From positions 248,001 through 312,000 of the forward strand of contig CAWCDW010000010.1 in assembly GCA_963794475.1 (NCBI GenBank): a stretch of 64,000 nucleotides of DNA, in the 5' to 3' direction. Both the position numbers and the translations under genes were made by a program. The DNA is from GAS188 sp963794475. Lineage in GTDB: Bacteria; Pseudomonadota; Alphaproteobacteria; Rhizobiales; Beijerinckiaceae. The notes beneath the pieces were generated by a model. That model did no database searches. It saw only the letters and a program-made list of their open reading frames with translations, and was not told the DNA's origin. Below are positions 18,479 to 26,555 of this stretch, in pieces. How positions within the stretch are numbered: the first letter of the stretch is position 1; every line of letters begins with the position of its first letter.

Positions 18479-19522
18479 ATGCCGCAGCGAAGCGCGACGC
18501 AACGATCGATTACGCAGCTCGCGGGCTTACTGGGAGCGCAGGGTATATTGACGCGGCTCGCGGCCGATCGCGCGCTCAGAGCGGGTATCAAGTTGGAGCC
18601 GCTTCTGTCGCGCGTCGGACTGACTGTCGATCAGATCAATGATCCCGAACAACGCATCAGTGTCCGAAAGCAGATCGCATTTTTGGAATTCGCCGCCGAA
18701 AAGCTCAACGACGATTTTCTTGGCCTTACTCTCGTTTCGGAGGCGGACTGTCGAGACCTTGGATTGTTGTACTACGTCATGGCATCTTCGGACACGCTTG
18801 GAGATGCGTTGAAATCGGTTGCCCGTTACAGCCGCATTGTCAATGAGGCCATTGTCTTTCAGTATCGAGGGGGGCTCCAACCTTCGCAGCGCGTCACCTA
18901 TTCGGGTATACCGCGACATGCCGATCGTCATCAAATAGAAGCTTCCATTGTCGCGGAGGTCCGCATCGCCCGCCTGCTGACCGGTCGACGGTTCGTTCCC
19001 AAGCGCGTCTCCATGGTTCACGTCAGATCAGGAAACACCTCGAAGCTTGCTCATTACCTTGGCGAGGACATCGAATTTGGAAGTGATGTCGATGAGATCG
19101 TTTTTCCGACCAATTCAGCGGAATGGCCGCTAGTCGCGCCCGACCCACGGTTGAACAAGATCCTGGTTAAGGTCTGCGAAGAGACCTTGAGCACTCACGA
19201 GAGCAACACCAGTGCGTTCCGCACGAAGGTCGAGAATATAATCTCGTCGTCGCTACCCCATGGCCATGCACGGGCGGTGATTGTCGCGAGAAAATTAGGG
19301 GTGAGCGAGCGAACTCTGGCGCGTCGGCTCGCCCAGGAGGGCGTTACGTTCATCGAGGTCCTGCAGCAGCTCAAGGCGAGCTTGGCGACCCGCTATCTGG
19401 ACGAGGGGCAAATGCCGATCTCGAAGATCGCCTGGCTCCTCGGTTTCGAGGAGGTGAGTTCTTTCAGCCACGCCTGCCGGCGCTGGTTAGGCAAATCGCC
19501 CCGAGAGCTGCGGTCTCCTTGA
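18479..19522 (+). CDS. AraC family transcriptional regulator
   Basis: A 347-residue regulator. The N-terminal ~200 residues match the Arabinose_bd-type ligand domain (VGLTVDQINDPEQRISVRKQ, DCRDLGLLYYVMASSDTLGD). The C-terminal ~85 residues carry two helix-turn-helix motifs (VARKLGVSERTLARRLAQEG and ISKIAWLLGFEEVSSFSHAC). ATG 18479 is chosen, though GTG 18431 is possible; neither has a good ribosome site. It converges on the arylsulfatase gene and could regulate it, but no operator is visible. Confidence 0.88.
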   Translation: MPQRSATQRSITQLAGLLGAQGILTRLAADRALRAGIKLEPLLSRVGLTVDQINDPEQRISVRKQIAFLEFAAEKLNDDFLGLTLVSEADCRDLGLLYYVMASSDTLGDALKSVARYSRIVNEAIVFQYRGGLQPSQRVTYSGIPRHADRHQIEASIVAEVRIARLLTGRRFVPKRVSMVHVRSGNTSKLAHYLGEDIEFGSDVDEIVFPTNSAEWPLVAPDPRLNKILVKVCEETLSTHESNTSAFRTKVENIISSSLPHGHARAVIVARKLGVSERTLARRLAQEGVTFIEVLQQLKASLATRYLDEGQMPISKIAWLLGFEEVSSFSHACRRWLGKSPRELRSP

Positions 19523-19689
19523 CCAATTGCGGTTCTAGGAGCGGCCCTCAATCGAGTTGATAGACCCGTAAAGCCAATCCAATTCGATCTTTGATCGGCG
19601 CCATCAATCTAACTTCTACGAGCGTGAAGCCAGGGATGCCTCCTCCACTTGCCTGGAAGCCGAAAACAGCTGAGTCCCCCCAACAAGTG

Positions 19690-22101
19690 CTAAGCGCGTC
19701 CAGCAAGGGCATGCTCCATTCCAGCAGGATCTTCAAACGCATCCTTTCCTATGTCGATGCGCACCCAGGAAATCTCCCCCGTGAAGCGGCCATGTGGGGT
19801 CTCGTAATCCTCGGTCACCGGTGCCCCGTAGTCCTTGCCGATATCCATGAAATCGTCAGCGGAGAAGAGGAACGGCACTGTGCGCGGAAGGCGTGCTTCG
19901 CCTACCTTGTCGCCATCGACGGACAGCGTGCCGAGCCCACCCTTGCCAACCCCACCGCCGTCATATCTGAACTCGTAACGAATGGTATGTCTACCCGGCG
20001 CCAATGCTTGAGCGGCGCGCGCATAGATGTGCTCGATGCCGAAGTAGCTGTAGCAATGCGCCGGCACCCCGCCCTTGAGGTAAAGGCCCCAGCCGCCAAA
20101 GCGCCCTCCTTGAACAATAATTGCGCCGCTCGCTTTGGCGTCGGGCACCATGATTTCGGCGGTGACCGCGTGCGATTTGTTCTTGATGTTGAGAACGGTG
20201 TTCTCGTTCATATGGCTCATGCCAGGGTAGAGCGTCTGCGATGTACGACCGGCCATCAGATCCGGTCGTCCGGCAAGGTCCGAGTTGAACCGCTCAATCC
20301 TGCGGTCATCCAACGGAAACACGTTGTATTTCGCGCCTTCCAACAAGAATAGCTGCTGTAGTTCCTTCAATTTATCGGGGTTCTGCGCCGCGATGTTTTT
20401 TGATTGCGTCCAATCGTTGGGGGCATACAGCTCCCAAATGTCGTCTTCGAATTTCGGCAGCTTTTCGGTGAAGAGCCAAGGCGTGCTGTGCCTGGTGCAG
20501 GCTATCCACCCATCGTGATAAATTCCGCGATTGCCGGCTAGCTCGAAATATTGCGTCGTGTGCCGTTCCGCCGCTTTCGCGTCATCGAACGAATAAACAA
20601 TGCTCGTCCCTTCAATGGGTTGCTGCTGGATGCCATCCACGAATTCCGGCGCGGGCAGCTTCGCCGCCTCGAGGATGGTCGGCACGATGTCGATCACGTG
20701 GCACCATTGATGGCGTAGCTCGCCCTTGGTCTTGATGCCGGCTGGCCATTGCACGAGCATGCCGTTGCGCGTCCCGCCCCAATGGGAAGCAACTTGTTTC
20801 GTCCATTGATAGGGTGTGTCCATCGCATGCGCCCATCCCACTGGATAGTGGCAATAGGTCATCGGGCCCCCGATCTCATCGAGATGTGGCAGGACGTCGG
20901 CCGCACTCTGCACGATGCCGTTCAGCGCCGCGATTTCATTAAGCGCGCCGTTCGGGCCTCCTTCGCCGCTGGCCCCGTTATCGCCGAGAATGTAAAGGAA
21001 CAGGGTGTTGTCGAGCGCGCCCATCTGTTGCAGCGCCGCGAGGATACTTCCGACCTGAACGTCGGTATGATCGGCGAACCCGGCATAGGCTTCCATTAGC
21101 CGCGCCCCAACACGCTTTTCGTCGGCAGACAGAGTATCCCATGCCTGTATTTCTTTGGGCCGTTCGGTCAACTGAGCGTCCTGGGGGATCACACCGAGCT
21201 CCTTTTGCCGGGCGAATATCCGTTCGCGCTGCTTATCCCAACCTGCATCAAATTTGCCTCGGTACTTCTCCATGTATTGTCTTGGAACATGGAAGGGCGC
21301 ATGGACGGCGCCGTAAGACACGTAGGCGAAAAATGGCTTGTCGGGGGTCATTGCCTTCTGTTCACGCATGTAAGCGATTGCGCGCGACGTCATGTCCTCG
21401 CTGAAATGGTAGTTGGGTTCGTCTGGTGTCGGCACCGGCGTGGTGCCCTCGAACAAGGTGGGCTGCCACTGGTTGGTTTCGCCCCCAAGGAAACCGTAAA
21501 AGCGCTCGAAGCCGTCGCCGACTGGCCAGCGGTCGAACGGGCCGGAGGCACTCGTTTCCCATACTGGCGTCTGATGCATCTTCCCGAACGCGGCCGTGTT
21601 GTAGCCGTTGAGCTTCAATATTTGCGCAATGGTTGCCGCGCTGTCGGGCCGCACCGAGGTGTAGCCGGGGAATCCCGTGGCAATCTCGGTGATGCCGGCC
21701 ATGTTGACGGAGTGGGGATTGCGCCCGGTCAGCAGGGATTGGCGCGTGGGCGAGCAAAGCGCGGTGGTATGGAAGCGCGTATAGGTCAATCCATCCCTCG
21801 CGAGTTGCTCCGCGACCGGCATGTTGCAAGGCCCGCCATAGGCACTGGATGCGCCAAAGCCCATGTCGTCTAGCAACACAATGACGACGTTAGGCGCGCC
21901 TTGTGGCGCACGTAGAGGTCGAATTGCGGGGGCTCGCACGTCGCGTGCGTCGAGCGCGAGGGGAGGGTTTGCCTTCTGGTGCGGGATCGGCAACACCGCG
22001 CGGCTATCGATCGGCGTCTGCGCTCGGGCGCCTGTAATCGCGCCGAATGTCGCGAGAAGAGCCGTCTTTGCGGAGCCTAGCAGCAGCTTGCGTCGGTTCA
22101 T
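19690..22101 (-). CDS. Exported arylsulfatase
   Basis: An 803-residue type I sulfatase. The N-terminus MNRRKLLLGSAKTALLATFG is a Tat-type signal. VIVLLDDMGFG provides the Asp pair for the metal, and ALCSPTRQSLLTGRNP holds the CxPxR motif whose Cys is turned into formylglycine. KMHQTPVW and GDNGASGEGG supply further active-site residues. It hydrolyses sulfate esters in the periplasm. It needs a formylglycine-generating enzyme: one intact gene is at 44076, and a relic of another lies directly upstream. ATG 22101 has GGGAG before it. Confidence 0.92.
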   Translation of the reverse strand: MNRRKLLLGSAKTALLATFGAITGARAQTPIDSRAVLPIPHQKANPPLALDARDVRAPAIRPLRAPQGAPNVVIVLLDDMGFGASSAYGGPCNMPVAEQLARDGLTYTRFHTTALCSPTRQSLLTGRNPHSVNMAGITEIATGFPGYTSVRPDSAATIAQILKLNGYNTAAFGKMHQTPVWETSASGPFDRWPVGDGFERFYGFLGGETNQWQPTLFEGTTPVPTPDEPNYHFSEDMTSRAIAYMREQKAMTPDKPFFAYVSYGAVHAPFHVPRQYMEKYRGKFDAGWDKQRERIFARQKELGVIPQDAQLTERPKEIQAWDTLSADEKRVGARLMEAYAGFADHTDVQVGSILAALQQMGALDNTLFLYILGDNGASGEGGPNGALNEIAALNGIVQSAADVLPHLDEIGGPMTYCHYPVGWAHAMDTPYQWTKQVASHWGGTRNGMLVQWPAGIKTKGELRHQWCHVIDIVPTILEAAKLPAPEFVDGIQQQPIEGTSIVYSFDDAKAAERHTTQYFELAGNRGIYHDGWIACTRHSTPWLFTEKLPKFEDDIWELYAPNDWTQSKNIAAQNPDKLKELQQLFLLEGAKYNVFPLDDRRIERFNSDLAGRPDLMAGRTSQTLYPGMSHMNENTVLNIKNKSHAVTAEIMVPDAKASGAIIVQGGRFGGWGLYLKGGVPAHCYSYFGIEHIYARAAQALAPGRHTIRYEFRYDGGGVGKGGLGTLSVDGDKVGEARLPRTVPFLFSADDFMDIGKDYGAPVTEDYETPHGRFTGEISWVRIDIGKDAFEDPAGMEHALAGRA

Positions 22102-22132
22102 GTGATCACTCCCGCCGTTTGCGTGGCAAGCT

Positions 22133-22320
22133 CATCCCTCGCAGAACACAGCGAGAGTCCGACACGGCCGTCGAGCCGTCGACCGGCTGTGGGTGGCGCG
22201 CGGCTGGGTGGTAGCGGCGGCAATAATTCGGCGCGCCCAGGCGCGAGCCACCTTTGAGCACCTTGCGCGGAATCTTGATGTGAGATCCAGAAGCCGTCGA
22301 CGCTCACCCGATGGACCGGC
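22133..22320 (-). pseudogene. Collapsed formylglycine-generating enzyme gene
   Basis: Reading leftward, ~22284-22320 encodes GPVHRVSVDGFWI, the N-terminal block of formylglycine-generating enzymes. In another frame 22148-22279 then encodes the C-terminal block IPRKVLKGGSRLGAPNYCRR and onward to RYHPAARHPQPVDGST. The intact gene at 44076 has the same blocks (APVHRVTVNSFFI; IPRKVVKGGSHLCAPNYC) about 220 residues apart, so the middle has been deleted here. The first active-site Cys is also replaced by Gly. This relic sits just before the arylsulfatase start, where a maturase would be co-transcribed. Confidence 0.75.
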
Positions 22321-22327
22321 CCCTTTC

Positions 22328-22343
22328 TGGAACCTTGGTCCCA
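22328..22343. promoter_or_regulatory. GGGACC/GGTCCC palindrome, site 1
   Basis: The bases TGGAACC-TT-GGTCCCA match 15 of 16 positions of the palindrome TGGGACC-TT-GGTCCCA found seven more times in this window. Read toward the minus-strand arylsulfatase it gives CCAAGG in the centre, like the others. It lies 226 bp upstream of that start, farther than the other sites, because the FGE relic is in between. It could instead be chance similarity within the relic. Confidence 0.5.
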
Positions 22344-22378
22344 TGTGGCCTCGGTGTCAAATTGCTCCAGCGAGCAAA

Positions 22379-22575
22379 CCGCTTTGGGTCCGAGAGCTGC
22401 CGAAGCGACCGCCCCGTGTCCATGTCCGCTCTCGCCGTTTGCTCGTCCGAAGCCGCCGGTCCGCTCCCGGCCAACCTAAGTCACCGCTGCTTGGCGCGGT
22501 AGTCGGTCGCTCACCGAAGTTCATCTCTGCTCGAAAGCGGACGTCAACTTGGCTACGGTTATCGACCATCATGGG
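22379..22575 (+). repeat. Composite interspersed repeat, modules B and A, copy 3
   Basis: Module B (GGGTCCGAGAGCTGCCGAAG ... ATGTCCGCTCTCGCC ... GCCGCCGGTCCGCTCCCGGC) runs directly into module A (TAGTCGGTCGCTCACCGAAG ... ATCGACCATCATGGG). This is the most complete copy of the composite element. It ends ~120 bp before the 2H phosphoesterase start. Confidence 0.65.
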
Positions 22576-22695
22576 TGGAAAGCGATCATTCGCGAGACCT
22601 CCGCGACCCACATAGTGCGGTGCGGCCAAGGGCCTGCCCACGCCCCACTGCACCGCGCCCTTGCGTTCGAATTACCTCTCGGCTACGTGAGTTCC

Positions 22696-23412
22696 GTGAA
22701 CAGGAGATTTTTCAGTGCGTTGGCTTACCTCGCCATCGGTATTGCCGTGACGCTCGGAGGGGCGGAAAGCGCCAGCGTGCAGCAGAGCCCAGTCACCGCC
22801 ATTGATATCGCGCTTGAGCCGGACGCGACGATGATGCGGCATGCCATGGCCGACAATGCTCGCCTGCTCAAGGCGTTTCCGAAGGGCTTCGCGCTCGATG
22901 CAACACACCATCCGCACGTCACCATGTTGCAGCGGTTCGTTCGCACGGCTGACCTCGACAAGGTCTACGACGCGACCGCCAAGGTTCTGGCCGGCGAGAA
23001 GCCGACGAGCTGGAAGTTGAAGGCCTTCAAATACTATTACATCCCCTCGCCGCCGCTCGGCGTTGCTGGCATCGTAGTCGAGCCGACAGACGATTTACTC
23101 AGGCTGCAACACGACCTGATCGACGCCGTCGAGCCTTTCACGGTGAAGACGGGGACCCCCGCTGCATTCTTTTCCACCGAGGAGGGCCGGGACATTCAGG
23201 AGGCCTTGATCGACTACGTAGCGAATTTCGTAGAGATCGGGGCCGGCAAGAAGTTCAACCCGCACGTCACGATTGGCGTCGGCACCGAAACCTACCTGAA
23301 GGAAATACTCGCCGAACCATTCGAGGCGTTCACCTTCTCGCCGGCGTCGGCGTCGGTTTACCAGCTTGGCAGCTTTGGGACAGCTCGAAAAGAACTCAAG
23401 GCCTTGCGTTGA
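22696..23412 (+). CDS. Secreted 2H phosphoesterase / 2'-5' RNA ligase-like protein
   Basis: The GTG at 22696 begins a signal peptide (MNRRFFSALAYLAIGIAVTL, with initiator Met). The ~238-residue protein has the two HxT motifs of the 2H superfamily: HHPHVTM about residue 74 and FNPHVTIGV about residue 193. These His residues act in cyclic phosphodiester hydrolysis or RNA ligation. Export to the periplasm is unusual for 2'-5' RNA ligases and argues for a cyclic phosphodiesterase-like role. Frames upstream of 22696 are repeat sequence. Confidence 0.75.
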   Translation: MNRRFFSALAYLAIGIAVTLGGAESASVQQSPVTAIDIALEPDATMMRHAMADNARLLKAFPKGFALDATHHPHVTMLQRFVRTADLDKVYDATAKVLAGEKPTSWKLKAFKYYYIPSPPLGVAGIVVEPTDDLLRLQHDLIDAVEPFTVKTGTPAAFFSTEEGRDIQEALIDYVANFVEIGAGKKFNPHVTIGVGTETYLKEILAEPFEAFTFSPASASVYQLGSFGTARKELKALR

Positions 23413-23493
23413 ACAGTGGACGCCTCCAGCAGCGCCGAGCGAATGGGGGGCTTCGGGGCCAGCAGCTGATTTCCAACCTCCAACGGCCACCTT

Positions 23494-24441
23494 TTACTCG
23501 AAGGGGAAGACCCGTCGCCAGTCGCTCGTCATATCGACAACCGTCCACCCCTTCGCCTTCGCCACTTCCAGGGCCTTCTCGAGTTTTCCCATGGGCGAGC
23601 TGTCATAGGCCCATTCTCGGGTTGCGTCAGTGTGGTTGACGAGCAACGCGAAGCGCGCGCCCTTTCCGGCACTCGTCCATTGCAGCATCTCCAGGTCACC
23701 GTCCGTATTGCCAAACGATGCGATCGGACGACGTCCAATATGTTTTTGAATGGCAGCCGGTTTTCCGACGTTGTCGTTAACAAAATCCAGCTCGGGAAGC
23801 TTGATCAACACCGGCTCGTCGTCTCGCATCACGAACTTCAGTTTGCCGCTGCTGCCGATCACCTGCTCAGGTGGCACGCCGTAGGTTTTCTCGGCGAAGG
23901 CTCGCATGAATTCAATGCCGCCCCCCGAGACGATGAAGGTCTTGAAGCCATTGGCCCGGAGATAGGTGAGCAATTCCAGCATCGGCTGGAACACCATTTC
24001 GGTGAACAGTTTGCTGGTTTTCGGATGACGCCCTGTCGCCAGCCAATTGTGGACTAACGTCTCAAATTCGTCGGTTGTCAGGCCGAAGTGGGTGGCAGCA
24101 ACTATCTCCACGAGCGAATGTTCGCCACCCGCGAAGACCCCCTCTATGTCGTGAGCCAGAATAGACTTGAACGGCTCTTTGCTTTGCCACTCCGGGTGCT
24201 GCGGCGCCATTGCCTTCACCCGATCGAGGGCGAAGGCGAACTGAAAATAGTAGGGCTGCTCGGACCACAGCGTGCCGTCGTTGTCAAAGGTGGCGATGCG
24301 CTCCTCCGGCGCAACGTAATCTATGCTGTCCGCTTTCGTTACGCGCGCGACGAAGTCCACGATGGACTTCTTGGTCGGGCCATCGTTCCAAGAGGCCAGG
24401 GGGTCGCCGGTCCCGACTGCGCCGCTTTGCGACAATGTCAT
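23494..24441 (-). CDS. HAD-superfamily hydrolase, phosphoserine-phosphatase-like
   Basis: A 315-residue protein. ATFDNDGTLWSEQ is HAD motif I (DxD), FIVSGGGIEFMR gives motif II Ser, and IASFGNTDGDLEM is motif IV with the acidic metal ligands. The long cap between motifs I and II resembles phosphoserine phosphatase relatives, often annotated as haloacid dehalogenase-like. No clear signal peptide is seen, though some relatives are exported. Substrate unknown. Confidence 0.85.
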   Translation of the reverse strand: MTLSQSGAVGTGDPLASWNDGPTKKSIVDFVARVTKADSIDYVAPEERIATFDNDGTLWSEQPYYFQFAFALDRVKAMAPQHPEWQSKEPFKSILAHDIEGVFAGGEHSLVEIVAATHFGLTTDEFETLVHNWLATGRHPKTSKLFTEMVFQPMLELLTYLRANGFKTFIVSGGGIEFMRAFAEKTYGVPPEQVIGSSGKLKFVMRDDEPVLIKLPELDFVNDNVGKPAAIQKHIGRRPIASFGNTDGDLEMLQWTSAGKGARFALLVNHTDATREWAYDSSPMGKLEKALEVAKAKGWTVVDMTSDWRRVFPFE

Positions 24442-24525
24442 CCTATCCTCAGATTTATTCTAAGCGCACCCAGGCGGATGGATTGCTGAACGAGCATAAA
24501 TTGCATGTCAAGGGTAGGCGACTGC

Positions 24526-24850
24526 TCTGGGTCGAAAGCTGCCACAATACTATGCCGGCGAGAATGTCCGCTTCGTCATTTCGATCGCCCAAAGCAGACG
24601 GTCAGCTTTCCGCCCCAATCGAGCCGAAAGACGAATGTCCGGTTTTTGGTCGCGCCGTCGCAGAGCGGACCATCGCAAATCCACCCATATCGGTCGCCAG
24701 AGCCGAATGCCCGCTCTCGGGAAGATGAGTAGCGATCTCGGGCGTCCGATATGGGTCGAGAGCTGCCGCGTCGCAGTGTAGGCGCGAATGTCCGGTTCGA
24801 CATTTTGATTACCCGAAGCCGTCGGTCCGCTCCCGACCACGCGTTCCTAT
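24526..24850 (+). repeat. Two tandem module B repeats with degenerate spacer
   Basis: Module B begins at 24529 (GGGTCGAAAGCTGCCACAAT ... AATGTCCGCTTCGTCATTTC) and again at 24753 (GGGTCGAGAGCTGCCGCGTC ... AATGTCCGGTTCGACATTTT ... GTCGGTCCGCTCCCGAC). Between them are shorter echoes of the same words (ACGAATGTCCGG, GAATGCCCGCTCTCGG). The stretch has no gene and borders integrase and transposase relics. Confidence 0.6.
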
Positions 24851-24911
24851 CGCGCATCGCGGTGTCCCGCTTCCTTCTATCGGCCGACGGCGGCCGTAGA
24901 GGAGAAAGGCT

Positions 24912-25103
24912 ATGGGACATTCAGAGTATGATCCGGGCGCCAAAGATCGACGTCCGTGGAACGCCGACCGGAAGTATTGGTGCCAAGCTGACGCTGACAC
25001 GAAGGGCACTTTCTTGCGCGTCAATGCGGCTGCGAGAATGTCTACGGGGCGAAGGAACGTGATGGTAACTGCCCCAGCAATTGTGCGGATGACTACTGAG
25101 TAG
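24912..25103 (+). pseudogene. N-terminal fragment of a rhizobial-type integrase
   Basis: ATG 24912 opens MGHSEYDPGAKDRRPWNADR, which closely resembles the conserved start of a short tyrosine-integrase family common in rhizobial genomes (as recalled). The following residues do not continue the family pattern, and the frame stops after 63 codons. I take it as the stump of a truncated integrase; a homology search would decide. Confidence 0.45.
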
Positions 25104-25338
25104 ATCTCGAATGACCCGCTTCCCAATTTGAACGAACTTGCCGGGCATTGCGACCCCATTCCCGGTATGGAATCTCCGCCTCAAGCGACGCTCGAGATCG
25201 CAACAGCCCCATGAGCTCCCACCAGATAAGCTTGAGCACGTCCCACATAAGGCAATTCATCGCGCGATTCGCGGCAATAGGCCAAGCCGCAAGAGACCCA
25301 GGAGAAAACACCGTTGGTTCGGCCGGCCAAATGATCAA
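25093..25338 (-). pseudogene. Fragment of an integrase-core transposase
   Basis: The minus-strand frame includes MGLLRSRASLEAEIPYREWG. The block LLRSRASLEAEI is the typical N-terminal start of a rve/integrase-core transposase family in Bradyrhizobium-like genomes, where it is followed by a coiled LRQQ motif. Here it decays immediately after AEI and the catalytic DDE part is absent. Confidence 0.4.
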
Positions 25339-25596
25339 CGCGTTCGTCTGGCAACGTCAGCGTATTCCGCGGGCGGCATTTGATACCTGGAGAAAGGCAG
25401 CGGTGGCATAAGCGGGAACCGTTCAGGCAAGTTCTCTGCGATTCCACTAAGGTTCCCGTGAAAAGTCCTCAAGAGAGAGATATCGCAGCAGAACTGAGCG
25501 AGAAGACAATCTGCTCGTTGATCATCAGACGTTGTTGATTAGCTGTCGTCTCTGTATGCTAGCCATTGGCAGGGGGTAGAATCGGGACTTTAGATC
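25104..25596. other. Mostly non-coding stretch with transposase trace
   Basis: Apart from the transposase-like fragment on the minus strand, this gap holds only short frames. GC content is visibly lower from about 25400 into the LssY_C gene. Confidence 0.4.
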
Positions 25597-26421
25597 GTGA
25601 GATTGCTTACACGCTTATTGCGGCGTTTGCTAATTCTGTGTTTGGGCGTCTTTACAGTCTGGTTGATCGTGTTCGTGGTCTTCAAAATCGCGGACCGCAG
25701 GCTTCCATGGGTTCTAGCTTTGAGCCTGACTTACGGACTAGCGGCCTATGTTATTCTGCCGCGGGTGGTCCGCATGAGCCTAAAAATTCTTCAGCGTCAA
25801 CGTGTTCCCAGCTTCACGATTACCGGCGATGGGTTGCCCGGCGACCCAGTAAATATCGTGCTTATTGGTACGCTCCAACAGCTTCACGCCGCCTTTGCAA
25901 CGGCGGGTTGGTCTACGGCTGATCGGTTGGGGGTAGCAAGTTCTTGGCGAATGATCCGAGCGTTTGTACTCAACTCACCTTACCCGAACGCTCCTTTCAG
26001 CACCCTCTATCTATTTGGACGAAGCCAGGACGTCGGTTTCCAGGAGCCGATTAATGACAGCCCACGGAAGCGCCATCACATACGTTTCTGGGCTCTCAGC
26101 CTCGCCCATTCCGAAGACGATGTGGCAACCGCCAGCTTCTGGCTGAATACCGACAGACCACCGAACGGCGAGTTTGTCCTATGGGTTGGAGCGGGCACCA
26201 AAGATACTGGGTTTTCTCTAACTCGTCTGACGTTCCAAGTCACCCACGCCACCAATTCCGATACGAATGCTGAGCGCGACTACATCGTCGATGAGTTGAA
26301 AAGAAGCCGACTGATCGGAGATGTCACTTTACATCGGTCCGGAGAACGCTTGGCGAGTAAACACGTCAACCACTACATAACTGACGGTGAGATCGCGTTC
26401 GCCGGCTTGATAGAATATTGA
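25597..26421 (+). CDS. LssY C-terminal domain membrane protein
   Basis: The GTG at 25597 begins a 274-residue protein with two N-terminal transmembrane segments (LILCLGVFTVWLIVFVVF; LALSLTYGLAAYVIL). A soluble domain follows, with DPVNIVLIGT, AAFATAGWSTADRL and YLFGRSQDVGFQ, matching the LssY_C domain. That domain occurs in membrane proteins linked to type I secretion regions or PAP2 phosphatases; its function is unknown. The gene has lower GC than its neighbours, suggesting acquisition. Confidence 0.75.
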   Translation: MRLLTRLLRRLLILCLGVFTVWLIVFVVFKIADRRLPWVLALSLTYGLAAYVILPRVVRMSLKILQRQRVPSFTITGDGLPGDPVNIVLIGTLQQLHAAFATAGWSTADRLGVASSWRMIRAFVLNSPYPNAPFSTLYLFGRSQDVGFQEPINDSPRKRHHIRFWALSLAHSEDDVATASFWLNTDRPPNGEFVLWVGAGTKDTGFSLTRLTFQVTHATNSDTNAERDYIVDELKRSRLIGDVTLHRSGERLASKHVNHYITDGEIAFAGLIEY

Positions 26422-26555
26422 GCAGAAGCCGATCGGGATTTGCACTGGAAGTTAAAAATACGTGGCTGGGCAATGTCACGGTACGCTGGATCGTGTCGGG
26501 CGAGGCCGTAATATGGTCGCACGGCAACAATCTCTTATTCGGCCTAATCAGAAAA

